The position numbers and the translations under genes are program-made. Of a stretch of DNA of 64,000 bases, positions 45,204 to 55,147 are shown piece after piece. Position 1 is the stretch's first letter. Each line of letters begins with the position of its first letter. The stretch covers positions 62,001-126,000 of the forward strand of contig JBPJFY010000009.1 in assembly GCA_051208045.1 (NCBI GenBank), given 5' to 3'. Under the pieces are notes generated by a model that was not told the origin of the DNA, ran no database searches, and saw nothing but the letters and a program-made list of their open reading frames with translations. The DNA is from LZORAL124-50-18 sp051208045. GTDB lineage: Bacteria > Pseudomonadota > Gammaproteobacteria > Pseudomonadales > Oleiphilaceae.

Positions 45204-48200
45204 TCAGGTACCCAGCGTGAAGTAGAACTTCGCCCCTTCATTTTCGACCGCTTTGGCCCAGACCTTCCCGCCATGCCGATTGATAATGCGTTTCACAGTG
45301 GCCAGTCCAATCCCGGTGCCGGGAAACTGTGCGTCGGTGTGCAAGCGTTTAAACGTGCCGAACAGCTGGTCAACCTGCGTCATATCGAACCCCGCCCCAT
45401 TGTCCCACACGCAGAACACCGGCTTACCACCCCGACGGTCCGACTCAAACACGATGCGGGCGGCTTTGGTTTTACCGGTATACTTCCAGGCATTATTGAT
45501 CAGGTTCTCCATCACCGACATTAACATGCGCTGATCGCCCAGCGCGATAAGGCCGGACTGGATGTTTACCTCGACAGCCCGTTCCGGCTTAGCATCACGC
45601 AACTGCCCGATGACTTCGTCAGCCATGGCAGAGAGATCCACTTCTTCCAGCGCCATTTCCCGGCTTTGTACACGTGCGAGATCCAGCAAACCGTTGACCA
45701 GCTCGGCCATTTTATCGGCCTGCGCAAGAATGCGACCTAGGAGCACCTGGCCGCTGTCGTCCAGTTGGCGGGCATGCTCCTCCTGCAGAATCGTCGAGAA
45801 GCCTTTGAGTGCGCGAATGGGTGACCGCAGATCATGGGAGACGCTGTAACTGAAGGCGCGCACCTCATCGTTGGCCAGTTCCAGCTCGCGTGTTCGTTCG
45901 ATCACCTTGCGCTCTAATGCCTCATTCAGTTGCGACACTTCCTCGAATAGTCGCGCATTCTCAAAAGAAATGGCTGCCTGGGCAATCAGCGTCTGGATGA
46001 TGTCCAGGCGTTCACTGGTGAATGCGCCGGTGGCCAGGTTGTTTTCCAGGTAGAGTATGCCGACGCTTTCCTCCCGATAGATCACCGGCTGGCAGAGGAC
46101 TGATTTGGGGCGTTTACGCTGGATATAGGATTCTTCGGTGTAACTTCCTTCCTCGGCGGCGTTGGCCAGAATTTCACGCTGGGCGGTACGTTGAATGACG
46201 CTGACCAGGCCCAATGGCAGGTCGGAGGACTCCATCATCGGAATATGTGGCAGCAGCAGCTGCCGATTGCCGGGCTGGTCGATCAGCGCTTCGATCAGTG
46301 AAATGGTGTGGTTCCCCATTTTCTGGTGTATGACCAGCACGCCGTATTGTGCACCGGCGTTTTCCATAATTGCCTGCATGACGCGCCCCACCAGTTTGGG
46401 CAGCTCCAGCTCCCCGGAGATGGCCTGCGAGGCTTTGATGACGGACGCAATGTCTAATGTCTCGCTGCGTCGCGAAAAGTTACTGGAGTGGCTGTGCTCA
46501 CTGGGATGACCTGCGCTCTGTTTTTTTTGCGTTGACGGTGTGCGGGCATCGGGTCGCGAGCCGATGAGAAACGGGTAGCGCTTGGGCAGGTTATCCAGCC
46601 TGGGCTGGCACTCCCAGGCCTGGTAGAGCTGGTAGGCTCGCCGGATGGGATTTTCGGCCAGGTCAGGGCAACCCTGCTCAGTGAGATAATCGCCATACAA
46701 TTCATTGGCCAGGGCTTCGTATTGACGAAAGCCGTGCGTTGCCGCCGCCTGTATGGCCTGCCTGTAGAGCGCGGCAACGGTGGCAAAGGCTTCGCCATCC
46801 CGACGGCATTGCTCTGCCTCCAGAATCAAGAGCTTGTGCTGGTGATTCCCGGAGTGGCATTCATTGAGTTTGGTCAGGCTGGTATAAAAAATCCGTTGCC
46901 AGGATCGCCACTGATTAGCTTCAGGCAACTGATCCTCCCGCAGGGCGCGCTCAATAATCAGTAGAGCCGTGAAGTAGAAGTCCGAGGTGATGGCATAGGA
47001 TTTCAACGAATGAAACTCACCCAAGGTCTCATTCACCCGGTTAAGCAAGTCGTTATCTGACGCGCCGGCCCAGAAAGCCAGAAAAAGGCGCAAAAACTTC
47101 AGATAGACCCGAAAGAAACTCTGCCGAATGACGTGCAGCTGTTCCGGAGTAAAGTGGTCGTCAGAAATATGGTCCTGATTCTGTTGCAGTGATAGGGCAA
47201 ATTGGCGTGTGATCGGCAGGTGGAACGGAAATACCTGTCGGCTTTTGCAGAACGCCAGACATTGGTCAATATGATCGAGTGTCTCCGATTGGGGGCTGCC
47301 ATCAATCAGTTTGTAGAGTGAGATGTTGGCCAGATTGACGGCTGCGCGGGCCAGTTCACCGTTTTTCAGACCAATCCCAAAGCCTGCTTCGTGCATGCGA
47401 ATGCCGTCTGCGTACGGCCCCTTCAAGGGGGCAAGCGCTATGGCCATGCCGTTCAACATCAGTGCCTGTTTGCGCCCCTGAGGGTAACGTACTTGCAATG
47501 CCAGTGCGACTTCACCGGCTTCGATGGCCAGCGCCAGGTTTTCTTCCATGACTTTGTGGAAAGCAAAAAAATGCAGAACGATGGGGGTCAAGTCGCTGAC
47601 GCCTTCCTGCTCACACAAAGCCAGTGCCTGGGTGGTGCACTCGCCCAGGATGCGATGTTTCTGCAGAATCAGCGCGGAGATGCCGAGGTTCACCAGCAGG
47701 TGCACGGCCAGGTCAATGGTGGGGTCGGTGAGTTCTGGCAGTGTCAGCAGCCGGCGCAGTGCGGGTGGGTTAACGGCGTCAGGCGCGCGGCTTTGTGGGT
47801 GGGTAGCGATGCGGATGCCCAAGTGAGTGAGCCCCTGCATGCCGAAGTCCATACCTTCGGCATATCTGGCTGCGCCAATGCACTGTTCAATGCGCTGAGC
47901 ACACTGTTCGGCCTTGTCTGTGGCATGCCGGGTGTGTGCAGTGAGCGTGGCATACAGCGCTTCCGACGTTGCCAGCTGACCCATGAGGTAACTGCACTCC
48001 GCCTGGAGCAAATGTAATTGGTAGCAGAGCGGGTAGTTCTCTTGCCAGATGTCCGTATCTGATTGCGCTGCCAAAACCTTCAGCGCATGAATCCCTGCAG
48101 CGGCGAAGCGGTTGGCGGCCTGCCACACGCTCGCGTTTCTGGCTTCTTCCGCCGCGCGGGTATTGAGTTGCATGAGTCTGTTGAGTTCATCGGGCGCACG

Positions 48201-50459
48201 GATGTGGTCAATGCCATGGTTGAGTTGACCGAGTATGTCAAACAAGGGGGCTGATCCTGCGTCGCCGGAATAGTGGCGCAGCAGGAGTCGGCCAATAGCG
48301 AGGTGCGTGTGAACGCGCACTGTGTCTGTTAAGGATTCGTAGGCTGCCTGCAGCATGCGATCATGCAAAAACTTACACTGCGGAACGCAGGCCGTGCTGT
48401 AGTGCCCTGTGCCTTCCTCCGCAGGCGCCAGCTGGTCATGATGGCCGCCCATCATGCCAAGAAACCAGTCTCCGCCTTCCTGCACCAGCAGTCCCTCTTT
48501 CAGCGCCGGCCACAAACTTCGGGCGGTGGTAGGCATGTCGAAATCCGCGACGACCGATAACAGTTCCAGGTCAAAGCGTGACCCCACACAGGACGCCAAT
48601 TGAAGGAGAGACTGTGTTTCCTGCGGAAGCATCTGCATTTTTTCAAGCATTAGATCGACGACATTGTCTGTGATGGACTCGGCTTCAATGGCGGCCATGT
48701 CCCACACCCAGTGGCGGGCTTCCAGGTCAAAATTGATCAATCGACGGCTGTAAAGGGTTTTCAGAAACTCAATGGTGAAAAACGGATTGCCGCCCGCCTT
48801 GTGACTCACCAAGGTCGCCAAGGGTGAAACATCGTCGTGGTTCCGGTGCAATGTATCAACCAGCAATTGGCTGATCTGCTCGACGGGCAACGCACTGAGC
48901 GTCAGTGTGTGTACTTTTTCTTCTCCCAGACTCGTGGCGCGTTGAATCATCTGTAGGGCCGGGTGCCCTGTCTCCACCTCGTTGTCGCGATACGCCACAA
49001 TCAGCAGAAAGCGGGCACCGGGTTCTGCCAGTAGCTCGGGCAGCAGGTTCAGTGTGCCCTGGTCTGCCCATTGCAGATCATCAATGAACAACACCCAGGG
49101 TTGGTGCGCGGTGACCACCTGCAGAAAGTGTTGAAACGCCAAATGGAATCTTGCCTGGGTTTCTGTTGCGCCCAGCTGTGGCAGGGGCACCTGTTCTCCC
49201 AGTAAGGTGGTCAGGGCCGGCAGAAAATCGGTCAGTACCCGGCCATGTTCTCCCAATGCAGATTGCAGACGGTGCTTTTCGGCCTGCAGTTGATTCTCCG
49301 GCCAACGCAGGCAGATATTCAGCCAGCTCTGGAGCGCAGATTTAATGGTGGCGTAGGGGGTGTTTTGTTGAAACTGATCAAACTTCCCACTCAGGAATAA
49401 CGCCTGGTGCGCTGCGATGGGTTTATGCACTTCATGCACCAGTGCGGACTTACCGATGCCAGAGTATCCAGCCACCGCCAGAAGTCGCGACTCGCCCTGA
49501 ACGGCCGCTTCAAACTGGCGAAGTAATTTCGCCTGCTCGGCCTGCCTGCCGTAGAGTTTCTGTGGGATTTGAAAGCGGTTGGAGACATCGTCGCTGCCCA
49601 GCGGGAAAGTCCGAATGGCACCATTGACGTTCAGGTCTTCCCGTGCCCGGCTCAGGTCATGTCGCAAACCCTGTGCACTTTGATAGCGTTCTTCCGCATT
49701 TTTGCTGAGAAGCTTGTCCACCAATGCAGACAGCACCAGAGGCATCTCCGGCCGCACAGCGCTGACCGGTACCTGGGTGACTGCAAGGTGGGCATACACG
49801 AGTCCCAGCGCATCCCTGGCCTCAAATGGACGCTTCCCGGTGAGCAGCTCATAAAAGGTCACGCCCAGTGTGTAGAAGTCCGTGCGGTAATCCAGCGCCC
49901 GGTTCATGCGGCCTGTCTGCTCCGGGGAGAGGTAGGGCAGCAGACCCTCCAGGCTTTCCGGCGCAGCGATCGCAGGTTGCTCCCGGGAGAGCAGGGACGC
50001 CATGCCGAAATCAATGATCTGCACTTTGAGCGTCTCAGGATTCACAATGCAATTTCCCGGATGCAGATCTTTATGAATCACATGCGCGTGATGAATGACG
50101 CTCAGCGCATCGGCCAGCTGTCGCGCAATAATCAAAAAGTTGCCGACCGGGAGCTGCCCGTGCTCAAACTGCCTGGCGTAGGCCCACATATCTATGCCGC
50201 CGATATCCTCCATGATTAACCAGGGGCCATCGGCAGCGTCCACCCAGTCGACAGGCCGAACAATGTTTGCGTGCTCGAACTTCAGCAGCAGCTCGTACAT
50301 GAAAGCGAGTCGGGAACGGGGCAGCGGGTGCTCCTTGTTCTCGCCGATTGTTCGAAAAATCAGAGGCTTGCCATCCGCCTCCCTGACACCCCGGTACACT
50401 TCCGTTGCGGCGCTCTGATAGAGTTTTTTTGTCAGCGTGTAGCCTTCGGGGGTAGACAT
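45204..50459 (-). CDS. Giant kinase-like-ATPase-GAF-histidine kinase (beta-3 Lys replaced)
   Basis: 1751 residues from ATG 50459; a longer start (50534) is possible, but a TATACT box at 50492-50497 would lie inside it. The Ser/Thr-kinase-like domain has IHKDLHPGN (Asp131) and DFG (Asp150). The ATP-anchoring Lys of strand beta-3 is Arg36 (LIFRTI) where the paralogs have Lys, so this domain may be a pseudokinase. Then come the ATPase (Walker A GYSGIGKS, Walker B LFIDDLQWAD), a helical-repeat middle, a GAF domain, and a histidine kinase with SVSHDLRSP (His1542), N-box ENLINNAWKY and G-box GTGIGLA. It has no receiver or Hpt, so it needs a separate response regulator. It is divergent from a TonB receptor. 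Confidence 0.92.
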   Translation of the reverse strand: MSTPEGYTLTKKLYQSAATEVYRGVREADGKPLIFRTIGENKEHPLPRSRLAFMYELLLKFEHANIVRPVDWVDAADGPWLIMEDIGGIDMWAYARQFEHGQLPVGNFLIIARQLADALSVIHHAHVIHKDLHPGNCIVNPETLKVQIIDFGMASLLSREQPAIAAPESLEGLLPYLSPEQTGRMNRALDYRTDFYTLGVTFYELLTGKRPFEARDALGLVYAHLAVTQVPVSAVRPEMPLVLSALVDKLLSKNAEERYQSAQGLRHDLSRAREDLNVNGAIRTFPLGSDDVSNRFQIPQKLYGRQAEQAKLLRQFEAAVQGESRLLAVAGYSGIGKSALVHEVHKPIAAHQALFLSGKFDQFQQNTPYATIKSALQSWLNICLRWPENQLQAEKHRLQSALGEHGRVLTDFLPALTTLLGEQVPLPQLGATETQARFHLAFQHFLQVVTAHQPWVLFIDDLQWADQGTLNLLPELLAEPGARFLLIVAYRDNEVETGHPALQMIQRATSLGEEKVHTLTLSALPVEQISQLLVDTLHRNHDDVSPLATLVSHKAGGNPFFTIEFLKTLYSRRLINFDLEARHWVWDMAAIEAESITDNVVDLMLEKMQMLPQETQSLLQLASCVGSRFDLELLSVVADFDMPTTARSLWPALKEGLLVQEGGDWFLGMMGGHHDQLAPAEEGTGHYSTACVPQCKFLHDRMLQAAYESLTDTVRVHTHLAIGRLLLRHYSGDAGSAPLFDILGQLNHGIDHIRAPDELNRLMQLNTRAAEEARNASVWQAANRFAAAGIHALKVLAAQSDTDIWQENYPLCYQLHLLQAECSYLMGQLATSEALYATLTAHTRHATDKAEQCAQRIEQCIGAARYAEGMDFGMQGLTHLGIRIATHPQSRAPDAVNPPALRRLLTLPELTDPTIDLAVHLLVNLGISALILQKHRILGECTTQALALCEQEGVSDLTPIVLHFFAFHKVMEENLALAIEAGEVALALQVRYPQGRKQALMLNGMAIALAPLKGPYADGIRMHEAGFGIGLKNGELARAAVNLANISLYKLIDGSPQSETLDHIDQCLAFCKSRQVFPFHLPITRQFALSLQQNQDHISDDHFTPEQLHVIRQSFFRVYLKFLRLFLAFWAGASDNDLLNRVNETLGEFHSLKSYAITSDFYFTALLIIERALREDQLPEANQWRSWQRIFYTSLTKLNECHSGNHQHKLLILEAEQCRRDGEAFATVAALYRQAIQAAATHGFRQYEALANELYGDYLTEQGCPDLAENPIRRAYQLYQAWECQPRLDNLPKRYPFLIGSRPDARTPSTQKKQSAGHPSEHSHSSNFSRRSETLDIASVIKASQAISGELELPKLVGRVMQAIMENAGAQYGVLVIHQKMGNHTISLIEALIDQPGNRQLLLPHIPMMESSDLPLGLVSVIQRTAQREILANAAEEGSYTEESYIQRKRPKSVLCQPVIYREESVGILYLENNLATGAFTSERLDIIQTLIAQAAISFENARLFEEVSQLNEALERKVIERTRELELANDEVRAFSYSVSHDLRSPIRALKGFSTILQEEHARQLDDSGQVLLGRILAQADKMAELVNGLLDLARVQSREMALEEVDLSAMADEVIGQLRDAKPERAVEVNIQSGLIALGDQRMLMSVMENLINNAWKYTGKTKAARIVFESDRRGGKPVFCVWDNGAGFDMTQVDQLFGTFKRLHTDAQFPGTGIGLATVKRIINRHGGKVWAKAVENEGAKFYFTLGT

Positions 50460-50491
50460 AGGCAGTGGACTTCTGTTGTCATTCGCGTGAA

Positions 50492-50497
50492 AGTATA
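50492..50497 (-). promoter_or_regulatory. Candidate -10 box (TATACT)
   Basis: On the minus strand CTATACT lies 32 nt upstream of the ATG at 50459. No convincing -35. Matches the box before the other giant kinase genes and favours the shorter start. Confidence 0.3.
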
Positions 50498-50602
50498 GCG
50501 GTACAAAAAAATGTCCTATACTTCCTCTTGGCATAGAAAAATAAAACAGACTATGAATCTGCCAGAAAGTCTCTTGACTGGCAATACTCGGGAAAGCACC
50601 TC

Positions 50603-52774
50603 ATGCGTAGAAACCCTCTCTCTCTCGCCATAGCATTATCGTTGGCGGGCAGCGGAATGACACCCAGTGTGGCTGTCGCACAGGATCCAGTGCCAGCGAC
50701 GGAACACGCCTCCAAGTTTCGGGATGTGGTGGTGGTCACGGCCACCAAAGAAGGCGAAGTGAATCTGCAGGAGGTGCCGGCGTCCATTACGGTGTTCGGC
50801 GAGGAGCAGTTGGCGGCGGCAGGCATGAACAACATCGAAGACCTGAAAGCCGCCACTCCGGGTCTCAATGTGACGCGGAACGGGCAGGCAACGCGCCTCT
50901 ACATGCGGGGTATTGGCACAAACCTCGATTTTATCGGTTCCGATCCCAGTGTCACCGTGCATCAGGATGGCATCTATCAGTCGCGCACAACCACGGTCCT
51001 TACGGAGTTTCTGGGGGTTGACCGGGTGGAAGTACTGCGTGGGCCGCAGGGCACCCTGTATGGCCGGAATTCAACCGGAGGCACAATCAACGTGATCTCC
51101 AGTTTGCCCCAGAGCGAAAGCGAAGCGAAAGTCGGTATTGAAATCGGTAATCTGGGCAAGCGCAGCGTCATGGCGTCGGCAGGCGGTGCATTGGGTGATG
51201 ATGACATTATGGGCAACATCGCTCTGTTGATGACCGAGCACGACCCGTACGTGGACATCGCCGGTGCCAGTGCAGAAGATGGCCTGTTCGACGACGAAAC
51301 GCTGGGGGCCAAAGGTGCACTGCGCTTCCTGATCGGAGACGATGGCGAACTGATCGTGCGTGCCGATTACGGTGATTCCGATCGGTCGTCCGGCGCGTAC
51401 AAGCCCACGGGATTGACGACGACCGGGCAACCCGCACCGCTGGCGGGGCTGCTGGATTTGCCCTCAGACCCCTGGACCATGAACATTTCCTACAACGATC
51501 CATTCCTGGAATTGACGGATTGGGGAACGTCTGCCGAACTGAAGTGGCGCTTGAGCGAGCGCTTCTCAATCACATCGTTGACCGGCTATCGTGACATGGC
51601 GTTTCATACCATTGAAGACACCGACGGCAGCAATCTGGCGGTGCTGTTTACCGAGCTGGAGGACGATCAGGATCAGTTCTCCGAGGAGATTCGACTGAAC
51701 TACAAGAGCGATCAGCTCAAGTGGGTACTGGGGGTCTACTATCTGGCAGAGGACCATGGCACCAACACGACGGTGAATGTGGAAGGTCCGGGTCTGCAGA
51801 ATCGATTTACCGCCAGTAACGATACCACGGCATTTGCCGTATTCTCGCAAGCGACTTACGCCGTAACGACCAAGCTGAACACAACGTTGGGCTTGCGCTA
51901 CAGCCAGGAAGAAAAAGAGTTTAACAACGTGAATCAGTTGTTGAGCGCGGCCAGCGGTGCTCAGCTCAACGGCTTCGAAGTGAAGCAGACCGCCGACTGG
52001 GATTCCTGGAGCCCGAAAGTCGGGGTCGACTACACCTGGGCATCGGGGAAAATGGTGTATGCCTCGCTCAGTCGAGGATTCAAAAGCGGAGGATTCAACC
52101 TGACCGCCAGCGATGCCCGGTTTGATCCGGAATATGTGTGGGCGTATGAAGCGGGCTTCAAGCTGGATTTGATCGACAGGGAGCTGCGATCCAACATTGC
52201 CTTTTTCTATTACGACTATACCGATTTGCAGGTGTCTGACTTTACCCGTCCCGGCGTGTTGTCCATTACCAATGCCGCTGATGCGGTCATTCAGGGAGTG
52301 GAGATTGAGAATCAGTGGGCCCCGAACTATGACTGGGTGTTTGAACTGAACTACGCTTACCTGGATGCCGAATACGACACCTATTTCGCACCCAATGGTG
52401 CCACGGTCGTGGATGTGTCCGGCAATCGGCTGAATGCGGCGCCGCGTCATAAGGTGAGTCTGGCTGCTCAGTATTATCAATCTCTGGATGTCGGCACCCT
52501 GAGTTATCGGCTCGAATGGTTTTGGCAGGATCAGCAGTTTTTTACCGCGTTTAATCAATCCGTGTCCTCTCAAAGCGCGTATGGCCTGGTGAATGCCCGG
52601 GTCAGCTATTTCTCGGCAGACGAAAAATGGGAAGTGCAGGCCTATGGGGAAAATTTGGGTGACAAGGCGTATTCGACCTCAAGCCGGGAGTTTCCTGCGA
52701 CCTCTGTTGGTGTCACTAAAGACATCAATCCCCCGCGTACCTTTGGGGCAAAACTGGTGTATCACTTTTTATAG
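50603..52774 (+). CDS. TonB-dependent outer-membrane receptor
   Basis: 723 residues with a signal peptide (ending near SVAVA-QD), a TonB-box-like 'RDVVVVTATK', a plug domain (about 55-165: 'VPASITVFGEEQL', 'RLYMRGIGTN', 'VEVLRGPQGTLYGRNSTGGTINV') and a long beta-barrel. The barrel ends in 'FGAKLVYHFL', with Leu rather than Phe as the final residue. The plug style with 'GPQGTLYGRNSTGG' is typical of receptors for diverse organic ligands or siderophores. The ligand is not predictable. It is divergent from the giant kinase at 45204-50459. Confidence 0.94.
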   Translation: MRRNPLSLAIALSLAGSGMTPSVAVAQDPVPATEHASKFRDVVVVTATKEGEVNLQEVPASITVFGEEQLAAAGMNNIEDLKAATPGLNVTRNGQATRLYMRGIGTNLDFIGSDPSVTVHQDGIYQSRTTTVLTEFLGVDRVEVLRGPQGTLYGRNSTGGTINVISSLPQSESEAKVGIEIGNLGKRSVMASAGGALGDDDIMGNIALLMTEHDPYVDIAGASAEDGLFDDETLGAKGALRFLIGDDGELIVRADYGDSDRSSGAYKPTGLTTTGQPAPLAGLLDLPSDPWTMNISYNDPFLELTDWGTSAELKWRLSERFSITSLTGYRDMAFHTIEDTDGSNLAVLFTELEDDQDQFSEEIRLNYKSDQLKWVLGVYYLAEDHGTNTTVNVEGPGLQNRFTASNDTTAFAVFSQATYAVTTKLNTTLGLRYSQEEKEFNNVNQLLSAASGAQLNGFEVKQTADWDSWSPKVGVDYTWASGKMVYASLSRGFKSGGFNLTASDARFDPEYVWAYEAGFKLDLIDRELRSNIAFFYYDYTDLQVSDFTRPGVLSITNAADAVIQGVEIENQWAPNYDWVFELNYAYLDAEYDTYFAPNGATVVDVSGNRLNAAPRHKVSLAAQYYQSLDVGTLSYRLEWFWQDQQFFTAFNQSVSSQSAYGLVNARVSYFSADEKWEVQAYGENLGDKAYSTSSREFPATSVGVTKDINPPRTFGAKLVYHFL

Positions 52775-52838
52775 GGCATCACTTACAGGGTATCACGCGC
52801 GCTCGCGTCATCCCTGCTGAGTAGACGGAATTTCCAGC

Positions 52839-52844
52839 TATACT
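52839..52844 (+). promoter_or_regulatory. Candidate -10 box (TATACT)
   Basis: TATACT lies 30 nt upstream of the TTG at 52875, just before the repeated segment. A GTG in frame at 52845 would directly abut it, which argues for the TTG start. Confidence 0.3.
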
Positions 52845-52855
52845 GTGGGAAACTC

Positions 52856-55147
52856 CGTCACTCAGGGCCAGCCATTGTCATTCACGCTTTCCGATTACCA
52901 GATTACCGCCACGTTGTTCAGTAACGAGCGCACGGCGGTCAAACGCGCCGTGCGAGCGTCCGACGGCCATTCCGTGATTTTGAAGCAGCTGGTGGCCGCG
53001 TATCCCCAGCCCGGGCATCTGGCGCGGTTTTCCTTTGGCTATGAAGTGCTGAGCAAATTTCAGCACCCCAACATCGTGCGTCCCCTGGCGTGGTTGAGCG
53101 GTCAGGAGGACCACCTGCCCACCATGGTACTGGAAGACAAGCACAGCGAAGACCTGTTCCGCTATCTGCAGCGCTTTGAGGATCACCGCCTGCCGCTGGA
53201 AACCTTTCTGGACATGGCCGTACAACTGGCGGAAGCCTTGAGCGTCGTGCACTACAACCAGGTGATCCACAAAGATTTACACCCCGGCAACATCCTCATC
53301 AACCCGGTCACCGGGCTGACCCAGCTCACCGACTTTGGCCTGGCCTCGCTGCTCTCCCGCGAACAGCCGGTACTGGAAACCCCGGAAAAGCTCGAAGGGG
53401 TGCTGGCGTATATCTCGCCCGAACAAACCGGGCGCATGAACCGCGCACTGGACTACCGCTCGGACTTCTACACCCTGGGATGCACGTTCTACCACCTGCT
53501 CAGCGGCCACCCGCCCTTCAGTGCCGAGGATGCCCTCGGACTTGTTCACGCCCACATCGCGAGACAGCAGCCCCCGCTCACCGAGCACCGGCCGGATATG
53601 CCGCAGGTGCTTTCGGACATCATCGACAAACTGCTCAACAAAACCGCCGAAGAACGCTACCAAAGTGCCCTGGGCTTAAAAAAAGACCTGGAAAAAGTAC
53701 AGTTCGCCCTGGCCAGCAACAAACCCATCCCCGAATTCCCGCTGGGCATGGAAGACATCTCGGATCGCTTTCAGGTGCCCCAGAAACTCTATGGCCGGGC
53801 CGACGAAGTCGACCTGCTGATGAAACGCTTCTTCAGCGCCGCCGGCGGCAAACCCCGCATGCTCGCGATTGCCGGCTACTCCGGCATCGGCAAATCTGCC
53901 CTGGTGCACGAAGTACACAAGCCCATCGCCGCCTACAACGGCCTGTTCTGTGCGGGCAAATTTGACCAGTTTCAGAAGAACGTCCCGTACTCCGCACTGC
54001 AAACCGCCCTCAAGGGCTGGATACAACACACCCTGTCCCTCACGGAACAGCGACTGACCGAAAAACGCGACCACCTGCAGAACGCGTTGGGCAGTAACGC
54101 CCGGGTCCTCATCGACTTTATGCCGGAGTTCGAACTGGTACTGGGCAACCTGCCGCCGGTCGCCACCCTCGGAGCGGACGAAACCCAGAACCGGTTTCAT
54201 CTGGTGTTTCAACAGTTTGTGAAAACCATCACCCATGAACGCCCTCTGGTGCTGTTCATCGACGACATCCAATGGGCGGATCGCGGCACGCTGAACCTGC
54301 TTCCCCTGCTCATGAGTGAAGAAGGCTGTCGGTTACTGGTCATCGTCGCCTACCGCGACAACGAAGTGGACGCCAGCCACCCGGCCATCCACACCCTGAC
54401 CCAGATCGAACAGGCACCCTCGGCAGCGGGAGAACTGAGTCGCATTACCCTGGGGCCCTTGCCCGAATCGGAAGTCTCCCAGCTGCTGCAGGATGCCCTG
54501 CACCGGCCCGCCAACGAAGTGGCCCCCCTGGTCGCCCTGGTGCATGCCAAAACCGCGGGCAACCCGTTTTTCATCGGCGAATTTCTCAAAACCCTGTACA
54601 CCGAAAAACTGCTGGATTTCGACCTGACCCGACAACGCTGGGTGTGGACCATCGCCGACATCGACGCCAAAGGCATCACCGACAACGTGGTGGACCTGAT
54701 GCTGGGCAAAATGGCCCTGCTTCCGACCGACACGCAGGAAATCATCCAACTGGCGGCTTGTGTGGGCAGCCGGTTTGATCTGGACATGCTGGCCAAGGTG
54801 GCGGAACTGCCCCTGACGGTGGTCACACGCAAGCTCTGGCCGGCGTTACGGGATGGTTTGCTGCTGCAGGACGGGGGAGACTGGTATCTGGGCTGGGTGG
54901 AACAAAGTGCGGAACAACAACCGATGCGCACCGAAGCTGACCACGTGCTGTCGCAGTCCTCGCCCATGTCGCCACAGTGCAGGTTTCTGCACGACCGCAT
55001 GTTGCAGGCGGCGTACCAGAGTATGTCGGAGGACAAGCGGCAGCACACACATCTGCGGGTGGGGCGGTTGTTGTTCATGGGGCGCTCAGTGGAAACTTTG
55101 AGCAACACCGAGTGCTTTGACATTACCGAACAACTCAATCACGCGCA
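52856..55147 (+). repeat. Direct repeat copy A (2.3 kb)
   Basis: This segment matches 58916-61207 with an offset of 6060 bp. By line-by-line comparison I find 12 substitutions: none in the first 1612 bp, one at 54468 (Ser532 to Thr), and eleven synonymous changes confined to 54854-55147. Similarity falls abruptly after 55147. It covers the start codon region, the kinase-like domain and the ATPase. Confidence 0.95.

Noticed and set aside
51566..52573. Minus-strand open frame of 335 codons
   Set aside because: It is antisense to the TonB receptor barrel, with no family features.
52845..52874. GTG at 52845 as start of paralog A
   Set aside because: It abuts the probable -10 box, and the equivalent frame in paralog B is closed by TAA just upstream of the shared TTG.
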